Below, in pieces: positions 23,481 to 36,696 of a stretch of DNA of 64,000 bases. The translations under genes were made by a program, and so were the position numbers. The notes beneath the pieces are model-generated. The model was not told the DNA's origin and made no database searches. It saw only the letters and a program-made list of their open reading frames with translations. How positions within the stretch are numbered: the stretch's first letter is position 1; each line of letters begins with the position of its first letter. The DNA is from Trochalopteron elliotii (lineage: Eukaryota; Chordata; Aves; Passeriformes; Leiothrichidae): contig JANPWX010000076.1 of the NCBI GenBank assembly GCA_024734555.1, positions 2,992,051-3,056,050 of the forward strand, read 5' to 3'.

Positions 23481-24358
23481 CCAAGAGAAACAGCTAAAAG
23501 TCACTAATTCTGTTGATATGCTAATGTTTCTTGCTTAGGCACCAAATTTTCCTAATATTTGAGAAGCTAATTGAAATAGTTCTCCTCAATTAAGTGTTTG
23601 TGTTCCTTATAACATTGGTGGAGGGAACTTGACTGCACAGAACAGTTGAGAGAAGGCTAGAATAATACTAGTTTTTCATTTTCTGCTTGATTTTTAGTTG
23701 GTTTGTTGGTTACTGCATTTTTTTTTCTTTTTGATATATTATATGGCTTTTCTTGATATGCAGTATCACAGTTTACAAAACGCATATCAGTTAAATATGC
23801 CTCTGTCTTCAATTTTACTGCTCCATTTTATTACAGAGGCACAGCTGGAGTTTGAATGACAGAATTTGTGAAGGATTTTAATGGAATGTATTGTTGTGTG
23901 CAATAATTTAATTTACCAAACATGACTTACTTATTTTTAATTTAGCCTTTCTCTGAAGAACATCTTCTTGATGGAAAGACAAAGCCAAATTATACCGTTA
24001 TCATTCATAAATCATACTCTCTTTTCATGCCTAATTAAATGAAGTGTCACTAGAATATTGTAAAAAGCTTATTTTTTACTATTTATACATTTTCTTCCTT
24101 TCAGTTGTCATTAAAATATTTTTATTATTTTTATTTTTTCAAGGCAATGACTTAATATAACTTTTGCAACGTAATCTGATTACTGCAATTTTTTTTTCTT
24201 GTCACTGTTTGCATATGGAGTCACAGTTTTCCAGCTTGGAGATTGGAAATCAGCTCTTTAACTGTTCCTGTTTTTTTCATTTTTTAAAGTTTTTTTCTCT
24301 GTTTCTCAAACAAAGTATCAATGTTATGTTGCTTGACATTTTTGTAACAAACCTGCAG
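23481..24358. other. unique sequence with T-rich tracts
   Basis: T-rich runs near 23720, 24120 and 24190; nothing else recognised. Confidence 0.5.
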
Positions 24359-24673
24359 ACTCTTAAAAACATGAGCTTTCAATTGGCTGTGGAAACCCTC
24401 TCCATCCCTTGGTATAATCTGTTTTCTCGCATCCATGTGGCCATGAATGAGATTGCCAGGGGACACTCAGAGGATATCAGCAGGAACCACAGAATCCAGG
24501 GGACAAGCGTGAAAGGCAGGAGAGCCCAAGTGACAGTGGGTTTGGCCCCAGTGAGGAAATTAATGGAAAAGCTTGAACAATGCAGGATGCATCTTGTGAG
24601 TCAGTGCCTGGCTACCCAGACATTGCTGCTGGAAGGAGAGTGGCTTAACAATCACAACATCCTCGCGGAGTAG
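24359..24673 (+). other. coding-like segment after a splice-acceptor-like site (candidate terminal exon)
   Basis: A frame of 104 codons follows ACCTGCAG at 24351-24358 and ends at TAG 24671-24673. It is the right-hand part of a longer open frame (24164-24673). Base composition changes at about 24360 from T-rich to balanced, and the peptide becomes protein-like, for example VRKLMEKLEQCRMHLVSQCL, which could be an amphipathic helix. A possible AATAAA lies at 24782-24787. No known family was recognised. It could be a last exon, a gene remnant or part of an unrecognised element. A T-rich but interrupted stretch precedes the acceptor, so the splice signal is only moderate. Confidence 0.27.
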
Positions 24674-25184
24674 TGAGAACATCTAAAGAGAGATAGGATC
24701 TAGATGACAAACAGGGCCAAACCTCAGTTAAGTAGTCAAAAACTTAGGAGAGTTTTGTAATAGGTTTGGGGAAAAATGGTGAATAAATACTGAAGAGTAG
24801 TCAATATACGAGAGAAAGTAACCAGGAAATGGTGTTATGTAGGTGGCTGTCACATTTCTAAGAAATTAGTGTAAATGAACACTGATCCTTCAAGCCTGCT
24901 TGCAGATGTACAGCATGGAAAAAAAAAAGGTGGAATTAGAGATCTGTGTGTATGTTTGTTTAGAGGATTCCTCCCTTTGGGAACAGAGAGACATGGTAGG
25001 GTAACAAATATGTTGATGTGCATATATTCAAACTTTTGAGAAAGTACAGGCAGAGAAGATGAAGAGTTGTTCCATTCCATGCATTGTTACAGCTTCAGTC
25101 ATTTTCCCTTTCTAAAGGGTGCTGTGACAGCTGAGAACAAATGCTTCACTCAGAGATGCCTATCTCATTTTGAAAGTACTCAAG
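24674..25184. other. unique sequence
   Basis: AATAAA at 24782-24787; otherwise nothing recognised. Confidence 0.45.
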
Positions 25185-25424
25185 TTTCAGAGTAGTAATT
25201 TAGATTAGATATTACGAAGAAATTCTTTACTGTGGGGGTGATAAGGCACTGGGACAGGTTGTCCAGAGAAATTGTGCAGGTGCCATACTTGGAAGTGTTT
25301 AATGCCAATTTAGACGGGACTTTGAGCAACCTGGTCTTGAAGAAGGTCTCCCTGCCAATGGCAGAGGGTGGAATTAGATGATCTTTAATGTCACTTCCAA
25401 CCCAAACCATTCTACCATTCTACT
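25185..25424 (+). mobile_element. CR1 LINE, 3' fragment
   Basis: It carries AGATATTACGAAGAAATTCT, GGGACAGGTTGTCCAGAG, AATTAGATGATCTTTAATG and CCAACCCAAACCATTCTACC in the order of the CR1 3' end, finishing with a short ATTCTAC repeat. It is about 240 bp, 5'-truncated and diverged. Confidence 0.93.
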
Positions 25425-28400
25425 GGGGGTGTCTTCATTACTTTACCAAAGGTAAATAACCTGGATGACAATGGCCGATAAGAATGTGAATTTAAATTTT
25501 TAGGTCTGTATGTGTTTACCCAGAACCAGTCTGGTTACAGAGGAAGATGACCACTGTCATCACTGTTTCAACCAGACACCTTGTAAAACTGTAGGAAACA
25601 AATATTTTAAAAATGAAATAGAATAAAAAAGCACATTTTTCAGAATATTAGAACACAGAAATTTAAATTTTCTTTACTCCATAAATTTTTTATGTAATAG
25701 CAATTTTTCAGTGAATTAAAAAATTTGATTCAGATGAAACTAATTGTAAGAATCTTTTAAATATAGCTTTCTTAAACAAGTATTAACATTTGACTATATG
25801 TTTTTTTATCAGAAATTCTGTCAGATCTAGTAATCCAAGCAATTTTTTTTTACTCAGCCTAGTAAGTGTTTAGACTGATGCAATGCATATTAGAATTATT
25901 TTTAGGCCATTTACAGTGGGAGTCATCATGGACATGGAGTCACATATGAGCTCAGTAAAAAAACAATTATTATCAAATAACAGCTGTATTGCTCCAATGG
26001 AAGAGTCAAGATCTGAGTTTTGATGCTTTTCACATCTTACAACACCAAGGATGCTATTTGCTGTTGGTGGTTCAATGGTGGAGACATTTAATGGTGGAGA
26101 CACCTGTTCGTTTTCAGCTGCTGTGGAGAGATAAAGCCCAATAACTCATTCTTCATGAACAGTAACACAGAACATCTATCAGATGATAATGACTTTCAAT
26201 CACAACTAACATGGAATTAATTTAAACCAGAAACCTAGTAGTAAAATCATGTACATTATCAATCAGGAAGCTCATTAAACTAGGCTAAGGTCATACAAGA
26301 AGAGAGCGGCAGATTGAAGCACCGAGGCTCCTCTGAAAATTGGATGGTATTGATTAACATTCAAAAAAAGACCAGAATACCAGCTTGGTATATCTTTCTT
26401 TTAAAGAATAAAAAAAGTAAAAAAAGTAAAAACTTTACATTTGAGTGTCCTTAATTTGGTGAAGCTAGGAACAATATAATGGTGTTTTATTAAGGAGTGA
26501 CATAAATTACTCTTTTAGTAAACAAGCCTTTTTTTTCTTTTTTTTTAGTCCAAACTATGTGGGCTATAGATACTCATTTTCTGATAGAAAACAAAACCAT
26601 AGAGAAATCAGGGTGTAGAGAACTTCCTGTAACTCTGTAGAACATCTTCTACATTGAGAAATTATTAAAAGTGCTTAAAGGCTGTGAATTGTAGCATATG
26701 ATTTGAGATGTTAGGTCTGTAAAGTATGGGGGCTATCTTCAGTTGATGGAGCAGTCTGTAATTTTCATTTCAATCAATGTTGGATTCACATCCACAAGAG
26801 AAAAATTCAAACCTCCATGAATGACATTTTGAGGTCTTATTAAATAAATAACAAAGGTTGTAAAGTTAAGGAAGTAAATCCAAATATTTCTGAACTGAGT
26901 AAGTATCATTACTCAGAAATAATAATGCAAGAAAAGACAAGAAACTCATATGGGTAACTAAAAAAGTAATAAAAGCTATCAGGATGGGGGAAAAAACACC
27001 AAATTATAAAAATATAAAATATAAAGACTACTGAGAAGATTATGAAGGAAAGCCAAGCAATTTATAAAAGCTAAAAATGGCATGAGAGGACTGCCCAGGA
27101 AAAGAAACAAAGAGTAAGAGATTTTTCACATATAATGTGTTTGACGGGGAAATACAGTCAGCATGCAAATCATGGGAATCCTAATCAGGATGCCTGGAGA
27201 GCCCTCAAAATCCTTTCCAATACAGACATTTATCCTCCTAGAGGGGTCCATTCTGTCATAGAGAACTCTTATGTACTTTTAATTTTACTTCCTTTTCCCT
27301 GTGCATTAAATATGTCTTGGAATTCTTATTTCTCATCTTGCTCTTCACAGACAAGTATGTAACAATATCTTCAATGAACAAGGAAATTAATAAACAGGAA
27401 CAAGTCATGCTATCTCCTCTTAAAGTAAGAATAAAATGAATCTCCATGTCTAGAACATCCTTCCATAATGGATTCGAGATGAAGATGACAGTTCACTTTC
27501 AAGAGATCAGACAACAAAGTGATACAGTAAATGTGATAATAAATATAATATTGAGAACATAAGTAGGATATTCCTCCAATAATTACAATTCAGAGCTCCA
27601 AGGAACAACCAAGGCCTATGATGTTATCAAAATGTAGACATGCTACAATTCTTAGATTAATTATTATGATATTTTTTATTCATGTCCATCCAGATGTAAG
27701 TTTTTATTTGCTTTATTATTTTGAATCTTAAATTTAAAGGATTAAGTTTGCATATTTGTAATAATAGTATTGAATCCCTGCCCAATCAAAAAATGCAAAT
27801 AAAAATGGCAGGCTATATAAGGAAAAGAAAAACAAAAGTAAATCACATAGAAATATTTATTTTAACACCTGTTGTCTGGACATTATAATGTTTTCAATTA
27901 TGAAATTAGTAGGATTGATACAGAGATACAAAGCAGCTTCAGGGACCAGTTTAGGAAAGTCATTTCATGAAGAAGGAAAATTCTTGTATAAGGTATGATA
28001 CTCATTGATAGTAGGTGATGAAGACAGACAAGAAAAGAATCACAAGGCTGGAGTGGGATAAAGTAAAAGTTAAAAAGGTCCTTTACATCAAGACCACTTT
28101 ATTTAAACCTGAAGTAGACAGGTGACTTCTTCAGAAGAAGTTAATTAGCACAGTTGTTTTGCTTCAGAGTGTGTGCATGTGTGCATGAGCATATTTGTCT
28201 CAGTTAACTAACTTTGGCATGGCACAAGATATACTGCAGTAGAGAAAGAGGTCACAAGGATTCCTTGAAGAACTTAGATTTTATAGCCATTGTTCCAGTT
28301 TGGAAGCATTTGCCAGTATAAAAGACTGATACATATGATTAGTTGAATTGGAATTCACGACTGAAATAAAACTAAATTCTACTAGCAAGACTGGGAACAT

Positions 28401-30338
28401 CGGAGTCAGGATGAAGGGAAAAATATATTTTGTACTCTTATAACTATCTGGGAATTCTAGTTCTTTAAAAATGTTGGTTATTAGTCCTAAATCCGTGAGC
28501 TAACTCCTCCTCTGTGACCTATTGTGAAGATTATTTAGTCCATTATGTCAGGACCTTTTATAGTTTCTCTTATTCTGTAGTGTATAAGATGTCTATAAAA
28601 ATAGCGAAATAGTTATAGTGCATTGGATAGCAAGAGAACCTTGGGCTATTATGCTTGATTATTGTTCACTCAATATCTAAGCTCTTTTTCTTCATTTTTT
28701 AAAAATTTTTTTTCTTTTTTTTTAATACTTTCTTAGAGACAAAATTCAGTGGGGTGAAAGTTAGAAATTTGTCTTTGGACTTTGAAGATCCTAAATCTTT
28801 AGACATTATTACATGTTATCTAAAATGTTAAATAGGCAGTACAGCATTAAAGTATTCCAAATACGCTAAGGTGAGAAACCATTATTAAAAAGAAATTATA
28901 TGTTCAAATGCAGTTCCTTGCCAAAATTATGATTGGCTAAAATGGACATCATTTTGTTGCGAAGCTGTGAAACATTATGATTTTATAAGGCATGGCATTA
29001 GACATACATACAGGTATGACATGTCCATTATCATCACCCTTGCAGGCACTCTTTCACAGAGGTACAAAACATATTTAAATGATCATTAAGACTGAAACCA
29101 GCATATGTCTGTTAACATGTGAGTTAGAATGTGTCTGTGCACTATTTTACTGTTTTTTTTAAAAATACCTTATATTAAATATGCAGGAGTAATACTAGGC
29201 CTCTGCACAATTAAGCAATTTATCTGAGAACACTTGCAAGGTGAGAAACACTAAGTGGAACAACAAAATCCTCTCAAAACCAGCTTGTAGATCTTCATGA
29301 CTCAGGACCTGCTTGTCTTTGCTACATGTGAAGTCACATTACGGAAGGAACTTGCTGTTTCATTTACTTGGGCAAAATTGGAATTTAGATAATAGGAAGA
29401 CAGAATTTAATGTTGATAAGAACCTGTATGCATCCATGCATAGTAGCATTATGCATGACAAGATTAATTTGAACTGACCTTGGTAAGATGGAAGATTAAG
29501 GGAAACTTAATTCAGAGGGAATACTGGAAGAGATCTCCACAAATATCACATTATTTTCCTGCTAGTTTTCACAAAGGCTATAAGAAAACAAATAACCTTT
29601 TATTTACAGTAGCAAAATCTGCAGATGCATAAGAAGCATCATTGCTCTATTTTCTGTTGTTGCAGGAAGTTTAGCCATATATTCTCTACCAGTGCCCCAT
29701 TATTTCTTATTTTTGAAGGAAAAAAAATGTATACAACTCCCTAATTCACTCCTTAGCAGAGATAACTAACTCAGGACCCTGAGCAAGACTCAGGTGTGGT
29801 TCATAAATTGGATATGGGGATGCTGTTGCTTTGGATTAGGAAGTAAATAATTTATAATAACTAATTCGAAAGCCACTGACAGTCAATTTTAATATTGTTG
29901 GATTTGTTTTCTAAAGTAATTTACAAATCATATTCATCTTCTGTTGCCTGTTTGGAAGTGGTTGATTAAAATTTTTCAATGTTTGGATTTTGAATTCAGG
30001 TCATAATTTATTATTAAATAGATAGGCAACAGTATTTCTATGTACTCACAGACAGGGGAAAAGAGTTTGGAAGATAAAGGGAATGAAGGCAGTGCTGGAG
30101 CTGTAAAGGATTTAAGATTGTTGAGAAGAACACCACAGAGGTGAGAGCACAGAAAAAGGCCCGAGTGAAAAGTGCTTATCTCTCTGCTCCTTCCTAATTA
30201 AAATTTCTCTTTAAGATTCACTGTTTCTGTGATAGATACAAAATTAGATTTTTATATTTATGACACATGAAACCTGTGGGATTTAGGGCATATTGTCTGC
30301 ATTTTCTGCATCTACCAATTACGTGGCAAGCTCTTTGG
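25425..30338. other. 4.9-kb unique AT-rich stretch
   Basis: No transposon, RNA gene or convincing exon was recognised. It contains the short direct repeat AATGGTGGAGACA twice near 26075-26103 and a T-rich block near 28696-28730. Frames are short. Confidence 0.55.
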
Positions 30339-30916
30339 TGCGGGAAATAGACGCACAGACAGCCTTATGCATACAGGCTCAGAGATAGAGATGGATACAG
30401 TTTGAACTAAGACCTTGGAGAAAGGTTGCAGATTTGGAGCAGTAAAGTTACACAGACATGAAGCAAGAATGCAGGTTTGTGGTTTAAGCAGAAATATGTT
30501 TTAAGCAAGTGGAAAAATGCCTTAGGGTAAGCAAAAAAATATATTGGGCAAAATAGTAGAAAATTTTTAAGTTTAGCAATAAAGCTTGATATAGAGTTAG
30601 TAGGAAGCTTAAGATGCAGCAACATAAATTTGTGTAGCATTATATGATTGGATAAGAAAAGATGCATTGTGTTAAAGCCATGTAACGCAAAACAGTTAAT
30701 GATTGGTGTGAGAAGACACTAACGGGCTTTGTGGAAGTAGTTGATTGGCTGATAAACCTATATAAGGCATTGTAACTAGAATTAGAGTGGCTTCTGATGT
30801 GATGGCGTTGGATCAATGTCTCAATGTCTCACTCTCTCATGAGACTGATTAAGCAATAAACCAGCTTTTAAAACATCTCTCAGTTGTCACCGTCTCTTCA
30901 ATCCCAATACTTCCGA
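30339..30916 (+). mobile_element. solo LTR with TATA box and AATAAA
   Basis: About 578 bp, starting TGCGGGAA and ending near TTCCGA, which is imperfectly inverse to the start. On the plus strand it has a CCAAT-like GATTGGCTGA (about 30743), TATATAAGG (30759-30767) and AATAAA (30855-30860) in the correct order and spacing for U3, R and U5. No internal retroviral sequence follows. A target-site duplication was not found, so both boundaries are approximate and the class (ERV1 or ERVK) is open. Confidence 0.68.
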
Positions 30917-32373
30917 AAAAAAATGTTGTGTCTGTTGCAACATAATCAGAAATAGAAAAAAAACTTCTGATATACATAGCACGATACTCAAGATTTCCTT
31001 CCAATTATAATCAACTATATAAAGCGAAAGGTACCAGGGAACTACAGTTAGCTCACACACTGTAGCTCATAGTATTCAACTGTATTTCTTGACAGTGTAG
31101 TTAATGGCTGAGAATTAGTGCCAAGTTGCCATCAAGGAGATAGATAGGTACCTAAAAGAGGATTTCACAACCCTGTTGGCTACCTCAGCTAAGGAGTAGA
31201 AAATTAGAAGGAGCAGATTAAGCATATGTTCTGCTCCTTTTCATTCCCAAGCATCCAAATCCAGGTCAACTGGAAATTTCTCCCTCCACTTAGCTATAAG
31301 GCACTTCAACTATAAGGCAGACAAAATAAGTATGCAAGCCTAACTTTTTAATGTCCCAGACTGGTTTTAACTGAAGAGATTTTGACAAGTGCATAAAAAT
31401 GTAATCAAGTATGTGGCCATGTACTCAACTGAGTTTTTATGAGGCTCAGTCAAGGCATGGTCCTATAAGCTGTAGCACTATAATGAAAGTGAAATATCTG
31501 CTCGGAGCACCTTGGACAAGGGTTTTTAATAGCATTAAAAAAATGTTATTTTGTTAATAGCATTAACAAAATGCTTACTCTTCAAAGCCCACTGGCCCAT
31601 GGAACTGCACAATCCCCATTGTGTAAGAAAGAGAACTAGAAGGCAACCAGCCCCAGTTTTCTGCCAACTTTATGATGTCAGAAGCAGTCAGCTATAACTT
31701 TGGGGTCCCCAACCACTAAGGGCCACCAAAGAGACCCCCAGGACAGAAGAATGCATGCATAAAGGGGAGGAAAAATATGTTAATGATTTTGAGGAAATAA
31801 TTATCGTATGTATGTTTATTCTGGCACAATCAATGAGTATGTTTGTAAAGTACAGTATATAAACAGAAACTTTCCTGTACTCAGCATGCACAATTTTTGG
31901 AGGAGATATCCCCTCAAAAATCTGGGAAAATACAGTGTGTCTGCTTCTTAATGTTATGTTGGTGTTAAAGTGTTTTTTTTTATTATTTTATCTGAATTTT
32001 TGGTAACAATATTGTAGGGATGAGTGTGACTGGATCCATCTCCATCATAACTAAAGATAGGACAGGAAAACACTGCAGTATAGTTTTTATTCTTGTAATG
32101 ATTTTAAGAAAGACCATTAAACCATATGGCACCAGTGGTGAGACTAGAATCACCTCATTAAAACTGCAAATCAGTACTATCAAAAATTTAGGTATCTAAA
32201 ACATTATAGCAACTACTGGGAGAAATTATAAAGTTGCTACATTTTGGTGTTAAGTCCTCCTATCTATTAGCTTTGAAGTATCATTTTAGTTAGGAAAGTA
32301 TATAATGTCTCAGAACAGCAGTATATTATTCTTTGAAATAACTATATGGTGTTTTCCTCTTATTTTCTTCTTC
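30917..32373. other. unique sequence
   Basis: Contains an inverted repeat TTTTGTTAA/TTAACAAAA (31549-31571); nothing else recognised. Confidence 0.5.
31549..31571. repeat. small perfect inverted repeat
   Basis: Nine-base arms TTTTGTTAA and TTAACAAAA around a 5-base loop. The phrase TTAATAGCATTAA also occurs just upstream, so this may have come from a local duplication. Confidence 0.7.
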
Positions 32374-32528
32374 AGCCATTGGAACAGGATTCCCAAGAAA
32401 GTGGTTGAGACACCATCACATATTTAACTGACATGTAAATGTGACACAAAAGGACATAGTTTAGCAATGGACTTGACAGTTATCTTTAAAGGTCTTTTCT
32501 GACCTAAACAGTTCTGTGATTCTGTTGT
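32374..32528 (+). mobile_element. CR1 LINE, 3' fragment (diverged)
   Basis: CATTGGAACAGGATTCCCAA and GTGGTTGAGACACCATC match the remembered CR1 block, and TTCTGACCTAAACAGTTCTG followed by TGATTCTG is the CR1 tail. It is 5'-truncated with internal changes. Confidence 0.85.
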
Positions 32529-35500
32529 TCTCTGGATATTTCTTTTTTATACACACTTTTGACTGGCTATCATTGTTTTATGGAAGATACATAGATGAAG
32601 TAGTAAATGGAAACTACGTAGATGAAACACAATGACGTGTTTGCCTGCATTCAGATCATTATATTTCCTGCAGTTGCTGTTTTAGGTTTTTACAATCCAG
32701 GATCACAGATGTTGATGTATAAGCACTTCATATGAATCCAATAAACATTTCACCATTACAACAGAAAGAAATCATTGCTCAAGGCTGCATTTTCAAGTCT
32801 GAGTCATCCATTTGCAAGCCAGCACGCATGTTTCCCTTCCATGCTTTTGAAAACAAAAGGGAAAGTACTTCTAATTCTAAATGTGGTCTGTATTATTTAG
32901 AAACACTATCTTAATGAATATACATGTATTAAAAATAGGAGTACTTTTGTACCATAGTCTTTGGCCTTACCCCTTCCTTCCTTGCTACTGTTGTAACTAT
33001 TTTTTTCACTACATCAATCACAACTAGTTACCACTTTTAGGCAGATTTGGATTATCCTCATTGGACTCTACATTTATTTGGTCCTTTTGATGGATAAATT
33101 CAACTGGACTATAATACTAAAAGCTACATTGTCGTCCTACCACATAGACAGCAAGCAATTGGAGGTTTATTGCATGGCATATTTGTGAATGAGGGGAAAA
33201 AAATCAAACATACTTTGTCCTTAATCCCACAAAAAAAAAAATGTATCTAAAATACAGCAGTCTGTGACATTTACTTTTAGTGGTAGTAATCACTTATTAT
33301 TTTCCCTAATAATAATGATTATTAATTAACTTTTGGTTCTATATTTCTAGTATAGAAAATACATTTGTATTGTAAAATAGATATTAATATTCTCTCATTT
33401 TGCAGTCTGTGTGAAAACAAGACTTCCCATTATAGTTACACATTAATGTATTCTCTTATTTTTAATCTATACTGGTGCTGAAGGCAGAAGAATATCTTAG
33501 GCAGAAGAGAGGGGGATTAGGATCACGTTTTACAGTAATGAGGACTTAGATCAGCTTATATTCGTCTTGAAGTGGTATTTCTTTAGTCTGCCTTTATTCT
33601 ACCCATGGACTTTATATCACTTACAGATGTATGTAGTATTATAACTTTTTTTTTTTTTTTCTAATTTAGAGTCCCCCTAAAATTCTGCCATTAGGAGATG
33701 GAATATATCTTAAGACAGCTGAAAAAACCCCACTAATTTGTTCTGAAATTGCATGTAAATCTTTCTGTTTCCAACTTATTCTAATCTACCTGTGAGTATA
33801 GCTGATCAGAGACCCAGAAGTATCTCTCTTTCATCTGAGTAAATGTAAATAAGTACTTCTGTTGAAGTGATCTGAAAGTTATGTTCTAACAAGAGCTTGT
33901 ACATGCAAAGAAAGAAGCTGAACATAAATTTAGGTTCAAACCTAGATTGTGTATGTACAGCTGGCATTGGAGTTTGATAAGAGAGATCAAACTACAATAC
34001 TTTTCAGTTGATTCATTTTTAAAAACCTTGGCTTACTGGAGAGGACATTTGTTAACAAGCAATTTCTATTTTTACTTTAGTTTGATTGTGAGATATATCT
34101 TTTCCCTCTCACTTTCTCCAGGACAGTATGATTAAAACCTGACAAAATGATTTTTTAAGTTGTTTTCAGAATTAAATTCTGGTTGCAGCAAAAGACCATA
34201 AGTTCAAAGATATCCACAACTGATAGTTATTAGGTCATATGCAATGAAATAATGTCTTTTCCTGTGCTCAGTACAGGATAAAACACATTAAGTTGTAAAA
34301 TTTGTGGCAATATTTTGGGGATTAAATTAAAAAAGGAATTGGATCTAAGTTTGGGAGTTTGTTTTATTTTTTACTTTATTAGCAGATTGATTGTGATTTT
34401 TCAAATTTTTACTTAAGTTTTCACCGCTATCTTTCATGAACAGGATCTGGAAATATTTCCTGCATCCTCACTGGCTTCCTCTATATTTTATTATTTATTA
34501 GTGAAAGTCCTTTTTTATTCTTAAATTGGTCTCTGGTTTTATACAATTTGACAATGGTGGGGAGGGTATGAAAACTCTCTTTGTGCCTTTCATGCCACCA
34601 TGTGTTGTGAGAAATGTCACAATTTGTTTTCCACGTCATTTTTTCATTAGATTTGGGTAAGAAGATTGAGAATTCCAGACACTTCTACGCAGCTTACTTC
34701 TGCCAATGAATGTTAGACAAAATCTTTGTGTGGTATGCTATAATTTTCAGAAGAGATTATTACATCCCCTCTCAACAGTTAAATTAATGTTTTAAAAATC
34801 AAGAAACATTTCAAGAAAAATATTATAATCATCTTTACACAACTGTATGTAATAATGTAGTTGCTACAGTTGTAATATGGCTGTTGTAAACACAATCAAA
34901 CACAGTATAACACATAATTTTAAACTGCTCAGAGTTGCCTCTATCCTTGTATGCTGAAGAAGCTTCTCAAATTCCCTGTGTGGCCTTCCAACACTCCTTT
35001 TCTTCATGATGCTGTTGATATAACTATTTGATGAAGTGCTTTGAATTCCAAATGAGCAGATGTTAGCTCTATGGAAGTTGTGTTATCCTCCTTGGTAGTT
35101 GGACACATAACTTCTAAAGGGAGGGATTGTTCAATAAATAATTAATAACAAGAAGCTTTCCTAGGTGGATGAGAGACAGATCCTATTTAAAATTATTTTG
35201 TCTCAGTGGTTGATCTGTCTAACTCCAGGGTTATTTTATCTCAATCTTGTATTAGTTCTGCTTCAATTAGCATTTTAGTCCCCAATGGAGCACTGCTGAT
35301 TAATTAGTTATTGTTCAGTAACTTCATCTTCTGGCCCTGATTTCAGCCACTCAGTCTAGTGTGCATTGATCAGCCTCTGGATCTGTGGCATGTCCTTTTT
35401 AAGGCTGCTAAATGAATGATTGGTCTGAGTGAACCAGATATTGACCTTGATTTCAAGTCAGTAAGGTATTTAAGCACATACCTATGTCTAAGAAGGAGAA

Positions 35501-36063
35501 TTATGCAACACATTCAACTAAACTATTTCTTTCTGCCTAAAGTTAGGTAGATATTTTAATGCTACATTGCAATTGTAGCTTTAGATGTTTGACTTATTGG
35601 TGAAGTGTCCTAGCTGGTTTGAAGATTAAAAACACTGCAACTTGGACAATTTTTATCCATCTAATCTATCTTAAACTCAGAGTAGTATCAGATACCTCCT
35701 ATAAGGAGGTACAGAAGGTATCTGTACATAAAAACCTACAAAGATCTTTGCCATGGACAAATCACTCATAGGAATTTGTTCTTTCTAAAAATTTGACATT
35801 TAATACTTTATGAAGGCCTCAACACAAAACGTTTTCAAAAAAATACTTGTATCCATTTCTCCTTATTGGTGGAAAGGGATAGGTTAAAACTATTTAGGAA
35901 GAAACTCATTTTACAATGTCTATCTCTTAAATTGTCTTAAACCAAGACAAGAAGAAACAAAGTTTTGATCCCAGGAAGATTAGACCTCATGTAATTTGTT
36001 TTTATGAACTACCTGGGGCTCATCCAATCCAACTATGGAAATGCGACTGAGGATCTCATATAA
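32529..36063. other. 3.5-kb unique AT-rich stretch
   Basis: Contains a T-run near 33645-33660 and a nested hairpin at 35689-35724. No gene or transposon recognised. Confidence 0.55.
35689..35724. repeat. nested inverted repeats
   Basis: CAGATACC (35689-35696) pairs with GGTATCTG (35717-35724). TACCTCC also pairs with GGAGGTA inside the same stretch, so two alternative hairpins share bases. Confidence 0.75.
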
Positions 36064-36696
36064 GTGTATCTTCCTCCTGTTTCTCAAGCCCAGCTAGCCT
36101 CGGCACCGATATCAACACTGGTGGGTCCTTGTTGCTCAGCAGCGTCACCGTGACAAAGGCAGGAGGATGAAAGGAGGGACACCAGAGAGGTTGGGTCACA
36201 ACGAGTTTATTGGAACTCCAGCGTGGAACCCTCACCTCGGGTGTCAGCGTCTCCAGTGACCACGACAAACCCCAAGAGGGACCTTTTAAAGGGAGGCGTA
36301 ACACAGGGGGGGTTTCAACCAAGGACCAATAAGGTATAACGGGGAGGTGGCTCATATCATAATAAACATATAAAACAACCATACAATGAACAGTAGAAGG
36401 TGACAATCAGGATGCTGTCCAATCACTCGACTCCTCTCCTAGTATTTTCCAGAAGCAGGGAGAGACCCCCAAAGTGATGGACAGGAACAGGCAGTTACTT
36501 GCCAGGTGATGGACAGTTAACGGTCTCTGGCGGGGGAAGACTTAGGGAGAGCCCAGAGCCAATCACAGAACTGTCACTGGGGAGAAGACAGGGATAAACC
36601 AAAAGTAGGTAACAGAAAGGGTACATAGAACAAACCATTTCACAAAAGAACCTTAACTTATGAATTAAACTTAAAATTGAAAAATGCATTCCCACA
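36064..36696 (-). mobile_element. solo LTR, second copy of the 3.1-kb ERVK-like family
   Basis: About 633 bp, closely similar to 3136-3758 over its length and in the same orientation. On the minus strand it begins TGTGGGAATGC and has AATAAA (plus TTTATT 36206-36211). The TATA region reads CTTTTAAAGG on the plus strand. Its right end (CACA at 36696) is clear. The left end is placed by alignment to the first copy, and no convincing target-site duplication was found. At 33 kb from the first copy and with no retroviral genes between, the two are independent solo LTRs. Confidence 0.9.

Noticed and set aside
3136..36696. A single large element bounded by the two ERVK-like LTRs
   Set aside because: 33 kb apart, with unrelated insertions between and an own AATATT duplication at the first copy.
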